DNA of 64,000 nucleotides from Neodontobutis hainanensis (GCA_024349245.1 JALDNG010000005.1:18914501-18978500); one strand, 5' to 3'. Positions 37,430-49,480 are shown, counted from the first letter of the stretch. Notes: generated from the sequence alone by a model not told the origin. A program made the numbers and translations.

Positions 37430-37550
37430 TTAGCATAAGTTTGGCAAATGGCAACCAACTGATTACAGGTGTGCTGTCAGTGAGTGGGTGACAATATGTG
37501 GCTGCTATATTTATTTCAGCATTTAGGCTACACCATCAAAATCATCTTAA
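37430..37550 (+). repeat. Dispersed repeat F, copy 2
   Basis: It shares 'ttggcaaatggcaa', 'gtgctgtcagtgagtgggt' and 'cagcatttaggctaca' with 6340-6470. Confidence 0.5.
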
Positions 37551-38607
37551 ACTTGCATGCTTATATAAATGTGAAAAGGTCTTCAGATTAATTATATTTT
37601 TATCATCATGTTCTTTTGTACCTTTTGTGGCAGAGATCCTTTTTATTTTTCCAACTGCTTAATTTAATTATTTATTCAGCTATTGCAACATAGGTGACAG
37701 TTAATGAAAATGTATGTACAGACCGAATAACAGGTCTGCCAAAGACTACATTTGTCTTATGGGCTTTGTGTTTACCATGTGTGGTGTTGGGGTGACGAGG
37801 ATGAGGAGGGGGTGTCTTTGCATTCACGCAGAGCTGGAAGTGTATACCCTGGGCACTGCCGTTTCCTCCTGGCTCTGTTCCCGGTCTGTCTTTGGGCCCA
37901 CACCCCGCACAGGCATCCAAGCGGCCTCATGCAAAGAAGTGCAAATTCGGCGGGGGGTTCATTGCGAGGCTACGCTGGCTTCAAGCAGGGACGCAGCTCT
38001 GCGCTGTCTATTAAAATCAACCCTCAGTGACATGTGACGTCCAGACATGTGGGAAATAATTGTTTTTACTGATGCTCCCGGATGATGCCTCGTCCACGTA
38101 CAAGGGGCTCCCGGTCTCAACGGGCTGCACTCATGTGTTTCCCATCAGGGGAAGTCTGTGGTTACCTTCCTGATTCTGCTCGACTGGAAAAACATAGCTA
38201 ATATGGTGTGATCTGGAAAAAGCTTTGATGCAGGGGCTTTACAAATAAACCTCTGAATGGCATATGGTTTGCATTCATCTCTTAATTTATTTCCTATAAA
38301 TGTCTTTTGAGAATATGCTGCAGAGCCAACATGTGTGTAACCAGACTTGGAAAACAGAAGTCTGAGGAGAGCAGTTTGTGGCAAAGTGTGATTGTTATGA
38401 TTTGTTCCTTTTTTCTTTGGACGTCATAGATGAATTGTTACGCCGCTCCAAAACAAGCAAACAAGAAAACACACAGTTTCAATCCAAGCCTTACTCTGGC
38501 TCACGGCAGGCTTAGAGAATGCAGAGAACAACTCAAAAAGCAATTAAAAAGTAATGATGGAGCGCTTTACTGTGACTCATCAACTCCCAGACTTTTCCTA
38601 CGGAGTT
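37551..38607. other. Unique DNA, no gene seen
   Basis: Overlapping frames of 82-107 codons at 37672-38037 lie in a GC-richer patch on both strands. None has a domain. Confidence 0.35.
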
Positions 38608-38930
38608 GGATATTGTGTTACCGCTGACCGAAACCTTCAAAGTCAACAGACAGAACATGGAAGTGAGCTTTTCCACACGCAGCAGACTTTCCTACATTCA
38701 TTTACAACACGGTAAAGATAAACTGTTTGCATGGTTCATATGCATCTTGGAAGGCGACTTTTACTCATGGAAAGTCATGGAAAAGTACAGTCACCCATTA
38801 TGCTTTTGAACTTGTTGTCTTTAACCAGTCCAATTCCTGTTTGGTAAAAAATAAGGTCCACAAAGTCGTAAAGCTTAAACACAGTGGAGCATTTAAGGTT
38901 GTGATTTTCTTGAAATGGCTCATAGGAGTT
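38608..38930 (+). repeat. Dispersed repeat G, copy 1
   Basis: It matches 43447-43790 in the same orientation. Shared strings include 'tgaccgaa.ccttc.aagt', 'aacagacagaacatgg', 'gcagactt.cct.cattca', 'ggtaaagat.aactgtt' and 'ttcatatgcatcttggaa'. Similarity fades after about 38810. An open frame of 67 codons is present in this copy only and is not conserved. Confidence 0.75.
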
Positions 38931-39255
38931 GCACTGAAATTTTTAGGATTTTATGAGGTCACAAATTATTTAGATCATTAATGAACCAACTCGACAAATA
39001 AAAAAAGCCAGACCTGAGATTCTGTAGTGGGCCAATAGCAACAAGGGGTTAAGGGACTTGAGGTGAAGGTGATTTTGAAAAATTTAACAATAAAATATTG
39101 GAAACTAATTGATTGTATTATTTTACAAAGAATGTGTGTTGAATTTACAGTTCTTGTTTATTTCAAACTTGTTTCTAGACTTTCTACACTTTTGTATGTA
39201 CATATAATACAATATATATTAAACATATCATTTTTATTTATTATTATTACCTATT

Positions 39256-39397
39256 GAGGTGCCCCGGTGGGTTATCTGGTACCACATACTCAGGAAACCC
39301 GGGTTCAATTATAGCTAAATCAGCTCAATTGCCCAATGTCCTTCCCCTCTTTCACCTGTTTTCTGTCTCTCTACTGTTCTATCAAATAAAGGCCAAA
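39256..39397 (+). mobile_element. SINE type C, nearly complete
   Basis: The head 'gaggtgccccggtgggttat' with 'ctggtaccacata' contains an A-box-like region; 'cccgggttcaattatagct' is B-box-like. It continues 'gcccaatgtccttcccctct', 'ctgttttctgtctctctact' and ends 'atcaaataaaggccaaa'. This is a tRNA-derived SINE whose 3' end differs from types A and B. Confidence 0.75.
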
Positions 39398-39565
39398 CAG
39401 CATCAAATACAGCAAAGAACTACAGGAGACTAGCAACAGGAAAAAAGAAGGTAAGATATTAGGCCTACTTTGGAATTTGATTTAAAGCTCTCCACATACT
39501 TATATTAATTCTCATGTCAGTCGTTAGTTTTTGAACATGAATGATGCTATAAGCTTGGGCTGCAA

Positions 39566-39693
39566 CTTCAGCTTCCTTCCACCTTCCTATGTTCACATAA
39601 ACTGGTGATCTAAACTGCCCACAGTGAACAACTGTCTGTCACAGTCTCATGTGTTGGCCCTGCGACTGACTGCCGATCATCCAGGGTGTACCC
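39566..39693 (+). mobile_element. SINE type A fragment
   Basis: 'cttccttccaccttc' corresponds to 'cttcctcccaccgtc' of the full copy, then 'ctgtctgtcacagtctcatg' and 'ttggccctgcgactgactg' and 'atccagggtgtaccc'. Head and tail are missing. Confidence 0.7.
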
Positions 39694-39889
39694 GATTTGT
39701 GCACAAATTATATATATACTGTATATATTTTTTAACAATACATTTTTCTTCTAAATGTTACTGATACAAATGGTATTGTGTTGCTCCTTTTTAACATAAT
39801 CAGAGCCATCACATCAATTTAGAACGTCACTGATAAAGTTCTATAAAATGGTCCTCCTTGGTCTGACAGCAGGTAGCGCTCCATTTGTC

Positions 39890-40600
39890 ACGCGCGGCAG
39901 CCTGTGTGGGTGTCATCCTTTTTAAAACCCGCCGCTTTTCGTTCCTTCATTATGCTCCGAGCCTTCTATGCAAAACACCAAGGAACAAACATGTCAAACG
40001 CTCATTTCACAGCTGCGGTCAAGAGTAAACTAACAATAGAGGCATTTTCCACTTGTCTGACCTTTTCCGTGATGATGTGTTTAATCTCTGCAGAAAAATG
40101 CTCCAGGAAGAGGCTTGTGTGTGTTGGGAGTTCCATTTTCAGCCCACCGCTAATACTCCAGGCGTAGATATGAGAGTGTCAGAAAGCATGTTTGAATGTA
40201 TTACTTCCAAATACCATTGCACGGAGCCCAGAGTGTTATCCGGAACGTTATGGCACTTGTCATTTAACGGACAGAGAAAAGGAAAGTTATTAGCATATCC
40301 AAAGCTTGTAGCAATGTAAGCTCTATGTTGTACTTTTCACAATTAAGGATGCACTTGCAGAAAACATGACGAATATTCATGCTGCTGGTCACAGCGAATG
40401 TATTTAGACGAAGACAGTTGCAGTCCACTATTTTTCCAGAGCTGAACAAGAGGAGGCGAGCCTGTAATCACTGATTGAAATGTAAATGTGAGCAAGCTAA
40501 CTGAAGTATTAGCGCGACTGAGTGCACCGAGTGTAGATGTGAATTACAATCCCCCTGACAAATTTTTCCTCACAGGACATTATGTAAATGGAAGTGACCA
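39890..40600. promoter_or_regulatory. Candidate conserved non-coding elements
   Basis: Two base-balanced, repeat-poor stretches: 39890-40110 and 40360-40600. The second has 'gacgaatattcatgctgctg', 'gtaatcactgattgaaatgt' and 'gacattatgtaaatgg' near 40577. The 87-88-codon frames here have no domain. Inferred from composition and motif content. Confidence 0.28.
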
Positions 40601-41316
40601 GTAGTGTCTGCAACAAAAATCGATGCAGGGGGGCGATAAGTGTGAGTGGTCGACAGAGTGCTTCTGAATAGACAGGTATTACAAATTCAGGGATAATTTG
40701 ATCATGCAAAGTAGATTCATTGCATAAGGGCGGCTGCATTCTAATTCTAGTCTGTAGGCTTGTGTAACAGCATTTAGTATTCAAACAAAGTATACATGAA
40801 GACAATATAGAAAACTATAAGTCATAGTTCATTTCTTTTGTTTTGACCTAGGTCAATTTAAATATATGAAATTATTTCATATATGCGGTGAGAACATGCC
40901 AACTCCACACGGAAAGGCCCTTCCTTGGCTACCGTGCCTTCAAACATTATCCTTAGTTTTGTTCTAAAACCAGTAAAAACTACCTCGTGCTGAGAGTAGA
41001 GATGCTAGCTTGAGGAAGGGTTGTTAACGTTTGGAGTGTGTCGTAGTGGAATCAACTGATTTCTGCAAAATATTGAAGAAACAATATATGCAGTGTTTGA
41101 TCATCAATAAATTATAATTAAATGCTTGGTGAGCCTGATTAAACATTCCAAAGGGCTCGCATGTGGCCCCCAGGGTCTTAGTTTTCCCAACACTAGCCTA
41201 CAGTAACCTGTAAAGTCATTAATATGACTGTAAATTAATCTAGAATAGTGGCAACAATGTGTTACATGAGGATCTCAACTTTAGCAGTTGATTTTAATTG
41301 AGTCCCACCTAAAAGT
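40601..41316. other. Unique DNA with a SINE trace
   Basis: No exon seen. It contains the short type A SINE piece at 40884-40921. Confidence 0.4.
40884..40921 (-). mobile_element. SINE type A fragment
   Basis: On the minus strand 'gggcctttccgtgtggagtt' and 'ggcatgttctcacc' match the segment after the B box of type A SINEs (compare the copy at 30221-30354). Only about 38 bases remain. Confidence 0.6.
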
Positions 41317-41537
41317 TTTTTGTATTTATATAGTGCTTTTCCACCTAGTAGGCACTCAATGCACTTTACCAGTGTTACAGGTGACCACTGGAGGCAGGGT
41401 GGGTTAAGTGTCTTGCCCAAGGACACAATGACAGTATGTGGGGAGAGCGGGATGTTATGATGCTCTGACGTGTTTGATCGAACCACCCACCCGCCGGTCG
41501 GAGGTCTGCCGCTCTACCCATTGAGCTACTGCCGCCC
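41317..41537 (-). mobile_element. SINE with type B body and a different LINE tail (type D)
   Basis: On the minus strand it starts 'agggcggcagtagctcaatg' then 'ggtagagcggcaga' (A box) and has 'tcgatcaaaca' near the B-box position. The core is 'tcattgtgtccttgggcaag', 'acacttaacccacc', 'cctccagtgg' and 'tgtaacactgg', as in type B. The tail is different: 'taaagtgcattgagtgccta' and 'aaaagcactatataaata'. That tail follows the skeleton of the L2 LINE 3' end at 56960-57015, so a body related to type B has been joined to another LINE's tail. Confidence 0.75.
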
Positions 41538-41775
41538 TAAGTTTACCTAAGTTAGTGAGTCAAGGACCAAATGCTACAGTGTATAATAGCAGTAGTGTCA
41601 CGAGACTGTAGACCTAAAGGTGCGTCTCATGCTGTTCATTTGACAACTATTAAACCTGTGATTAATGAGGTTAATTTATGCTGTGTCCAGCTGGACGCCC
41701 TTTGTCCAAGCTCCTGACAACTTTCACGGTAGTTGTACATATGTCGAACTGGATTTGCCATACATACTATTATAA

Positions 41776-41849
41776 ATAGTATAGTATAGTATAGTATAGT
41801 ATAGTATAGTATAGTATAGTATAGTATAGTATAGTATAGTATAGTATAG
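41776..41849. repeat. ATAGT pentanucleotide microsatellite
   Basis: Nearly 15 uninterrupted units of 'atagt'. The purity suggests recent expansion. The YTILYYTIL frames on the minus strand are artefacts. Confidence 0.95.
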
Positions 41850-43446
41850 GCCACTATTGATTGATAATTTGTAAGCAACACTTCTTGCAGCCATCAGCAA
41901 TGTCTTAATTTTTTTATTCAAAAAGAACATTTAAAACAGGTTGAGCTAGATTACAGTAAATAATAAAATATATGTGTATACTCCACATTGTCAGGGCTGC
42001 TTCAGAGAAGACATGGTCCACCTCTATTCTTTTTCCTCTTAGTGCTGCCATAAGCAGTTTGAAAGTGGACCTTAGCGACCCATGAGTGGTCAAAAAGTAA
42101 TAATGTAGTGTGGCACTAAACCATTATGAGTGTTAAATAAACAAAATAAATTCTGTACTGGACCAGATCCTTCGAAGAGGTGACAGGTTCACACTAGCTT
42201 TTTTGTAAAAGGTTTAAGCAAACAACCAAACCAACAGCTAATGTACGTAACTATGTCAGTGTAGTGTATCTAAAAGTTGAACAGGAGCCCAAGTGAAGAC
42301 TGTTAGTGTTGAGTTGAATAACGTCAAAGTATTGCTGGGTGACAGTTTTATCATGTTCCTGTGTGTGTTGCAGACACGGACTGGCCTTGACAGGGAAGGG
42401 GGTTAATGGTGACGGGCCGGCCAGGCTGCGCCCTGCCCAGTTCCCCGTCTGTAAACAATAGGGGTGTGGATTAGTTTGGAAACAATGTGTTTATTTAAAA
42501 AGCCCACTTCCTGTATGGACTCAGCAAGTCTCCCATTAATTTTATTGGCGGTGGCTCCAGCTCTGAAAATTATTGTTTAGAAAAGGGAAAAAATTCAAAA
42601 CACAAAGGGCATAAAGTACGGCTGGGCCCCTGCACTCAGTTCCTGTGTGATAGCCCACAGCATTAATACAAATGGTGCACGTTATTTGTGTTTTAATCAT
42701 CTGTGAGGATCTGAGTTCAGAGAAAAACAACAAATGAGGAAATATTTGGGTGTTTTTGTTGAGACTGCTCGGTGGCTACACTTGCTGCTGCGTGCTCTAC
42801 GTGTACAGCTGTGAGTTCAGAGAAAAAGCAAAGACAAACAGAGTTTTGTGCTTAGTCTAAAGTGCCAGGAGCGGTCTACACTCTGAGCCTGCAGGGCGTG
42901 AAGCTGAAGGCTGTGGAGCCCAGCAGCAACTGCCCAAAGCCACATCCTGTCCAAAAGGAAAAGCCTTGCACTTTCTCCTCCAGAGGAACACACGCATTCA
43001 TGTGATCTCAATTACACAAAGAGCAACCCGAGGCAGCTCACACCTCACTTTAACTGTGTTCTGCTCCAACACAATCTCACAAATCAACTGGATCGCCAAT
43101 GTTTCCAGAACAGTAGGATATTAGTGTTCCAGACATAAATATGTGTACATCAGCTGCTGGTGTTTCATTTTAAAAAGTTTGAACAAAACTTTTTCATTTA
43201 AATCATTCAGTTTTAAATCACTTTTTAGTGCATTCAGAACAAATGGTAGGAATAAGCATGGTCATAATTAGAAGATGCAGGCATTACCTTGTAGCTTGAG
43301 TCTGGAGTTTAAAGGAGTCTGGAGTCTGACTGTACATTTGCATCAATCCAGTATTTGACAGCTGATAAGTGGAGAGAGATTTTTTACCCCTGTATAACCC
43401 AGAGATCTTAAAATAGACAAAGTCCTATGTTTGATGTCCCATCCAC
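41850..43446. other. Unique DNA, no gene seen
   Basis: Positions 42370-42560 are base-balanced ('gggttaatggtgacgggccg') and could be a small conserved element. Frames of about 65 codons have no domain. Confidence 0.35.
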
Positions 43447-43790
43447 CACCTTAAACCTGTCAGTTGTGTTCCCACTGACCGAAGCCTTCCAAGTAAACAG
43501 ACAGAACATGGCGTTTCCAAACACAGCAGACTTCCCTGCATTCACTCCAACAAGGTAAAGATTAACTGTTTTCATGCTTCATATGCATCTTGGAAAACCT
43601 GCGGATTTATAGTCATGAAAAGGACTTGGAAAAATTACAATCACTTATCATGCTTTTTCATTGGTTAGTTCTTACTTAACTACGTAGATCCTTAATTGTT
43701 AATATAAAAAGTTAAATGTGACCGGATGGAGCACTAAAAAATTATTTTTATTTTTTTAATGGCTCAGTGATTTACAAGATTTAGATTTGG
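43447..43790 (+). repeat. Dispersed repeat G, copy 2
   Basis: The partner of 38608-38930, same strand, start-to-start distance 4839 bases. The best match covers 43455-43655. Confidence 0.75.
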
Positions 43791-45577
43791 CTAATCAACA
43801 CTGTACGATGTTTACAATTTGTCCCCTTAGGAATGTAAGGTTGTATCTAACAAATCGTTATGCTTTTTTATTTTCCAAATGTTTGCATTGTTTTTTAATC
43901 AATGGGAAATGAAAAGGCAACAAAGCACCACAAAACACACAGACACCCACCCCTCAAACCCAGAACCCACAGTTCACTCCATGTCCACAAACTAGTCCTT
44001 GGGTTCTACATGTCACAAATTTTGATGAGCTGCAGGAAGGGTAGCACCATTTCTTTGAAGTCCTTTTACTTTTTAAATTTTACTTTTAGTAGACAAAATG
44101 TTCGATCGACCAACACGTTCCAACAGAAGGCCCAGGTGACTGTTACTAAAAGCCAATTTTAGCCTATTTTGCAACTTTCAAAATTGTTTCAGGGTAGGAT
44201 TCTAAAAAACAACTGTCTGTTGTCAACCAGAAATGAAAATAAGCTCACAAAGATTACGTTATTATTAAATCATTTAGTTATCTTATCCTTCACTTGCTGA
44301 ACACGCCAAACCAATTTGGAGACTCTGGCTCGACCCTGTGCAGTTTACGAGTTCATTCCTGAGACTGACACCTATGAGGCGGATGAAAAGGTTTTAGGAA
44401 TAAGCAGTGCAACCTCAGCTCGTGCAAGGAGTAACAGGTAAACTCTTGGGAGGGTGGCTAAGCCCTCGTTAGGCATGTAAATCCCACCCTTTACAGGCAG
44501 GGCGCTCCGCTAGATCCCTGTCAATTTCCTGCCGCTGTGCTCGGCCGGATTTACATGAATACACTTTATCACTAGCGCTTAGCCTTTGCCTAACACACCA
44601 CTTTTGGGTGTGTGTTGTAAAACTGCTTATTTTCCTTCCTTTTTTTTGCTTGACTTTTCTTGTCTTCTCTGTAGAATGACTGGTTTTATTTACAAGCCAA
44701 AACGCTGTGGCTCTTTTGTAAATTGACTCCTCCGTTTTGTCCACGGGCCAGACACAAGAAGGTTAGCTGCCTGTTTCCTGATAAGCTGGCAGAACCTATC
44801 AACCCCGGCGAGCAGATAGCGCGCTGCATTTCTGTCATGCTTTATCATCAGCTGGAGTGAAACTAAACCGGTGTTAAGCGAGAGTAGAGGGACCATTTCC
44901 CTGGATTACAGGCGTCAACTTTAATTTCAAAGACCAGTGGTGTATCCAGGGAAGGTGCAGGCTCCGGTAGCTGCAGATTGGCAGCGGGCGCCTGATAAGG
45001 AGCCAGTAGCGCTGTTCGCATTCACTGTGGGGGCCTATTGATCTCCGAGCCGCCGGTTCGTTTCATAAAAGACAAGGGGAGCGCTGCCTATTCACCGCAC
45101 GCACAGAGTCCTGTGCCAAGTCGTCTCAGCGAACAGGAAACGCACCGCAGGAAGACGCCACATTTGTCAGGAGTCATTAAAGAAGGAGGTGACAGTTCAA
45201 GTTTTTGGAATACACAGCAACAAGATGCTTCTTTCTTCAGGGCACAAAAAGAGGAGTCAGAACAGAACACACAGTTTATCTGCAGAATTCACTTGCTCAG
45301 CAGGATACACTCACAGATACAGAACAGTGGATGCTGCATTTGTCATCGCTGTAAAATGTTAGTGTGTTTATAGAGAACCTAAGTCATGGCAGAAAAATGG
45401 AAGTCAATGGGGTGCTATTTTTGGTTCCCTTTGTTTTATATTGTAATTTTTGCATTTGCTTTATATCAAATAAGATAAAACCAGATACCAAAAAGGCATT
45501 ATCTACTGAAAAACGTATGAAAGTATAACATTTGTAACCATTATAGACATCAAGTCCACAGATTCAACCGCTAATAA
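43791..45577. other. Unique DNA, partly base-balanced
   Basis: No supported exon. The 44880-45180 part is GC-richer, with a 111-codon frame at 45038-45373 that has no domain and overlaps a minus-strand frame. A conserved element is possible there. Confidence 0.35.
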
Positions 45578-45702
45578 AGACAGACTCTCACATTCATTCA
45601 CTAGGGGAAATTACAATTCACCAATTCACGTACACATGCATGTGTTTGGACGGTGGGCGGAAGCCGGAGAGAACCCACAGTAACAAGGGGACGGCCAACT
45701 CC
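45578..45702 (-). mobile_element. SINE type A, middle part
   Basis: On the minus strand: 'ccccttgttactgtgggttc', 'tctccggcttccgcccaccg', 'tccaaacacatgcatg', then 'attggtgaattg' and 'cccctagtgaatgaatgtga'. Head and 3' part are missing. Confidence 0.75.
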
Positions 45703-46539
45703 TCTTAAAGCCCACTAGTGCTACACAGTGATGAAGGTCATGGGCATATCACTAATGCTAAAGAGGTTAAAGTACTGTTGATGTAATGTTGTAATAAGTG
45801 TGCTCTCTGAAACCATTGACAGTATATCTTATGGACAGCAATATTCACCGATATTGTTGTTACCACAGGGCAATAAAATGGTGGTTATATCCGGGCTTTT
45901 CCGCTTTTACTCCATAGTAAAACAATTGTTTTCAGATAGCATAAACGGACATATTAATCAAAAATTCACCCCCCCCAGAGTTGTCATGTAGTAAAAACTT
46001 AGCTCAGGAGACCGGAGCCATCTTTTGTACCATACATAATTACATAATTTTTACACTTGTAAAGTCGCCATTGGATTTCTCCTTATATTTCTGCTGCCTT
46101 ATATTTGGAGCCTGCCCTCTGGTGGACGGAGGTATATTGCTGTATATCGCTGAATGGCGGCGCCCTTACTCGAGGACCTTTTAAGGGGTTCCATGAAAGA
46201 GGCTTGTCTGCAACATAATGCAAGTCATTATTGCATTATAACTTTTTAGTCACAATACTAATACTTAAATAAATAAATAAGTATAATGCTAAATAAATAG
46301 CAATACTGACCATACCTTGGGCTGTGTTGACAATTATCTACAGGTATCTCATAGATAGAACAAAATGGAACTATTGGGCTCTTTCTAAAAACTTCTAAAA
46401 CATGTTTGCGATAATTTTTTCCCCAAACTGATTTTATGAAAAGCACAACACGAGGTCCGCTGTTATTTTGTTATCAGTGGGTGTTATTATTAGAAAAACA
46501 TTTCAGATGAGATGTCACTTGGGAACAAATATCATTTAC
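45703..46539. other. Unclassified DNA, no gene seen
   Basis: 'gcctgccctctggtggac' near 46109 resembles a string common in fish repeats, but no second copy is visible. No exon seen. Confidence 0.35.
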
Positions 46540-47290
46540 AAACCACTAATGACTTGCAAACAGTGGAGTAGCCTCGGGGGCCGTCGCTCAGTGTGTGCTC
46601 TGCTCGCCTCTCTGCGGGATGTGCAACGGGACGTGCACTGGGACGCACGCCGATCAAAGAGAATAAACAGGAAGAGCAGCTCGGGCCGCACATATAAATT
46701 GTTAAAAAAATGTCCAATTTTTAATCTGTCATTACGGCCGAGTTCTAATGGTTTGTAGGTGTGTGTTTGTTGCCAAAATTCAAATGCAACACTAAAATAT
46801 GTACATATTCTTTGCAGAGATGGATTAGGTTTTTGCTATGAATAATTAAGCAGGCATTATTATTATTATTACACCATGCATCTTGTGGCTGGATCAGACT
46901 CACCTCACAGCTCCACTGCTAATGATGAGTCATCAATAAAACATTCTCATAACGTCAGAGAGACACTTGTGTCGACTAATTTGACATAGTCGCAGAGGTC
47001 ATTAGTTCAACGCGGCATGAACGTCAGGCGTGCGCACACGGGAGGGTACAGAGGCGGCTGATGTGGCCTGACAGCCGCACATCAAGCGCTCCTTCATTAA
47101 TGTTAATCAGTGTGCAAATTGTCAAAAACCCAATCACAGAACCTATATGCAAATATTTCAAACATTTTATTTTTTAATGGTAAAGGTGCCTTTGTTTCCA
47201 GGCCGTTCATTTGCATAATAATGTGGTCGACTGTTGTTTTTCTCACACATTATTAAAGCACAACAGGGTTTCCAAATAAAAGAGCCAATA
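46540..47290. promoter_or_regulatory. Candidate conserved non-coding element cluster
   Basis: A repeat-poor block with balanced composition. It contains 'cgatcaaagagaataaacag' (TCF/LEF-like core) at about 46651, 'catttgcataataatg' (octamer-like) at about 47208 and 'ttaatgttaatcag' at about 47097. Frames of 61 and 96 codons on opposite strands have no domain. Inferred only. Confidence 0.3.
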
Positions 47291-47597
47291 AAAACCATTA
47301 TATGCTGGATGCCCAAGACTGATTGTAACACAAATGTCAGGCCAACTTGGACAAGCAGAGACGTTTTTTAAGACTTTGGCTGCCCCAAGCAGTATATACC
47401 TGGTAACTCTGATCCTATTATTTTTCTATTCTTTACAAAGAATTCTGCTGGTCTCTGTGGATTCAAGTTGGATTATCAGGCAGCATTACCAATGGACGCA
47501 GAATCAACTGACTCTCTGAACACAATTAAAACGACATTCAACCAAATTAGAGAGCAAGTGGCACAAGCAACATATGTCATCTTCATTCTTTCCATCC

Positions 47598-47880
47598 TCA
47601 GGGGTTGCCACAGTGAAGTTATTTGCACATATAGTCTTTACATTGGGTTTGAATACCGCTCTTTCCTTGGGCAGGACACTTAAGCCACCTTGCCTGAGTG
47701 AGTGTAGATGTGAGTTTGGTGGTGGTCGGAGAAGGCTGTGAGCGCCTAGTGTATGACAGCCCCCCTCTCTGTCTGCCCCAGGGTTGAATGTGTGTGAATG
47801 GGGTGAATAGATGCATAATGTAAAGCGCTTTGAGTGTCCAACAAGGGTACAAAAAAGCACAATATAAGTGCACATTAGAA
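47598..47880 (+). mobile_element. SINE-like repeat with the L2-type tail (type D2)
   Basis: It starts near 'caggggttgccacagtga' and carries 'tccttgggcaggacacttaa', 'gccaccttgcctgagtg', 'ggtggtcggag', 'tctgtctgccccagggt' and 'gtgtgaatggggtgaa'. The tail 'taatgtaaagcgctttgagt' and 'aaaagcacaatataagtg' has the skeleton of the L2 3' end at 56960-57015. I see no clear A and B boxes, so the head may be lost. No function as a gene. Confidence 0.65.
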
Positions 47881-48030
47881 GCCCTTCCTAACACAACCTT
47901 CTCCATTTACCTGGGCTTGGGACTGGCACAAGGGTGGTCTCCTTGTGGCTGGAGTTGCTCCATAGGATTCTCGAACCCCAATCTTTCACACCAGAGGTCG
48001 GGGTACTAGCCACTTCACAAAGGAGGACCA
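47880..48030 (+). repeat. Dispersed repeat E, copy 2
   Basis: It follows the preceding SINE-like repeat directly. It matches 17313-17400: 'cccttcctaacacaacc', 'tctccatttacctgggcttg', 'ggac' and 'ccttgtggctggag'. The rest ('attctcgaaccccaatcttt') has no partner. Confidence 0.55.
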
Positions 48031-48469
48031 TACGTGATCAAGATATAAAGAGGTGTTTTAAATTTACATATTTTATACATATATTTTATATAAACAATTG
48101 TCAGATGTGTTTTGGTAAAATGTACATGTATGTAGCCTTAAAAATGTATTCATTTTCTAACACGGAAATAAGGAGCTGAAACAGTTTATGAGAGACACAA
48201 CACTTCACACAAACATGTAGAAAACCTGTTGCTGGCCAGTGCACCCCTCAATAATATAATAAAATATCAAAAACTAGTGTATTATACAGATAGTATTATC
48301 TTATTACGTTTACTGGTGCAATATATATATATATATCTTTAAGTCAGATAAAAGAAGCAGAATTGTCATGAAAACACTGCTGACCTCTGTGGCCTCAGAG
48401 CTCCAACAGAAGTCTTTATCCATGACCTCAGAGATTATTGGTCTACTATCCGTCAAATATCTACGGGTT
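48031..48469. other. Unique AT-rich DNA, no gene seen
   Basis: A short TA microsatellite lies at about 48322-48338. Confidence 0.4.
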
Positions 48470-49030
48470 CATCCCGACATTAGAGTCTGATGCTGGTGGA
48501 CTTGAGCCGTAATGAGAAAGTAAAACGTGTCGAGGAGACACGCAGCGCTGTCTTTTATTGCCATCCAGCTATAATAATAATAATAACTTAATGCAAATTG
48601 TAACTAGTTAAGCACAGCCAAATAATATGAGAGTGTTGTCTGCTGCAGATTGGTATTATAATGTTAGCATGGGCAAATAATCACATTTTCAGCCTGATAC
48701 AATTACATTATTTGTTCTGCTTGTATCATACACCAATAAAAAGCAAACATCATATTAGGATTCATGGCACTTTTCGCATTGTGTTATCAATATCTGGAAA
48801 TAATTGTCTGCTGAGAGATTAAATTACATTATTGTGTATCTTTTTCATGCCTAATAAATAATGATGGATGGCTCTTATTTTCATCACCACCTGCAACCAT
48901 TTTGTCTTCCCCCTGCAAGTTCAAAATGAGAGGATAAATACAGAAATAAAAGAGCCGGAGCGGCACAGACCCGCGGCAGGTTCTTCTATGGTTTGGGTTG
49001 ATCCTGACGTGGAGAGAGGCATCCATGAAG
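48470..49030. promoter_or_regulatory. Candidate conserved non-coding element
   Basis: A repeat-free block with 'ccatccagctataataataa', 'gagattaaattacattattg' and 'cctaataaataatgatggat'. Composition is balanced around 48930-49020. No domain in any frame. Low confidence. Confidence 0.25.
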
Positions 49031-49042
49031 TTGACATTCCTG

Positions 49043-49063
49043 TTTTTTTTTTTTTTTTTTTTT
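49043..49063. repeat. Poly-T run
   Basis: A run of 21 T. It could be the A tail of a minus-strand retrocopy, but nothing recognisable flanks it. Confidence 0.8.
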
Positions 49064-49195
49064 CAATTCAACTTCAGAGTAAGCTATACATTATAACTTG
49101 TCCTGTTTGTTATCATTGTATGTAATATTTATAGTTAAACATGACACCCCTCACCCTTCAAAAGCAAATACTAACATGATCGGAGTTGGATAGTC

Positions 49196-49480
49196 ACTAC
49201 TACTACTACTACTACTACTATTATTACTACTACTATTACTATTACCACTACTACTACTACTACTATTACTATTACCACTACTATTACTACTACTACTACT
49301 ACTACTATTACTATTACCACTACTATTACTACTACTACTACTACTACTATTATTACTACTACTATTACTATTACCATTACAACTACTATTACCATTACAA
49401 CTACTATTACTATTACAACTACTATTACCATTACAACTACTATTACTATTACCACTACTACTACCGCTACTAATACTGCT
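49196..49480. repeat. Compound TAC/ATT trinucleotide array
   Basis: About 285 bases of 'tac', 'tat', 'cac' and 'aac' triplets, with a recurring larger unit such as 'ctattaccattacaactact' at 49364-49440. The polytyrosine frame and the matching valine/isoleucine frame on the other strand are artefacts. Confidence 0.9.

Noticed and set aside
37714..38037. 107-codon frame in a GC-richer patch
   Set aside because: Three overlapping frames on both strands, none with a domain; GC content explains the lack of stops.
41776..41849. CRISPR-like regular repeats
   Set aside because: Simple tandem microsatellites without spacers, in a vertebrate genome; no array of repeats with unique spacers anywhere in the window.
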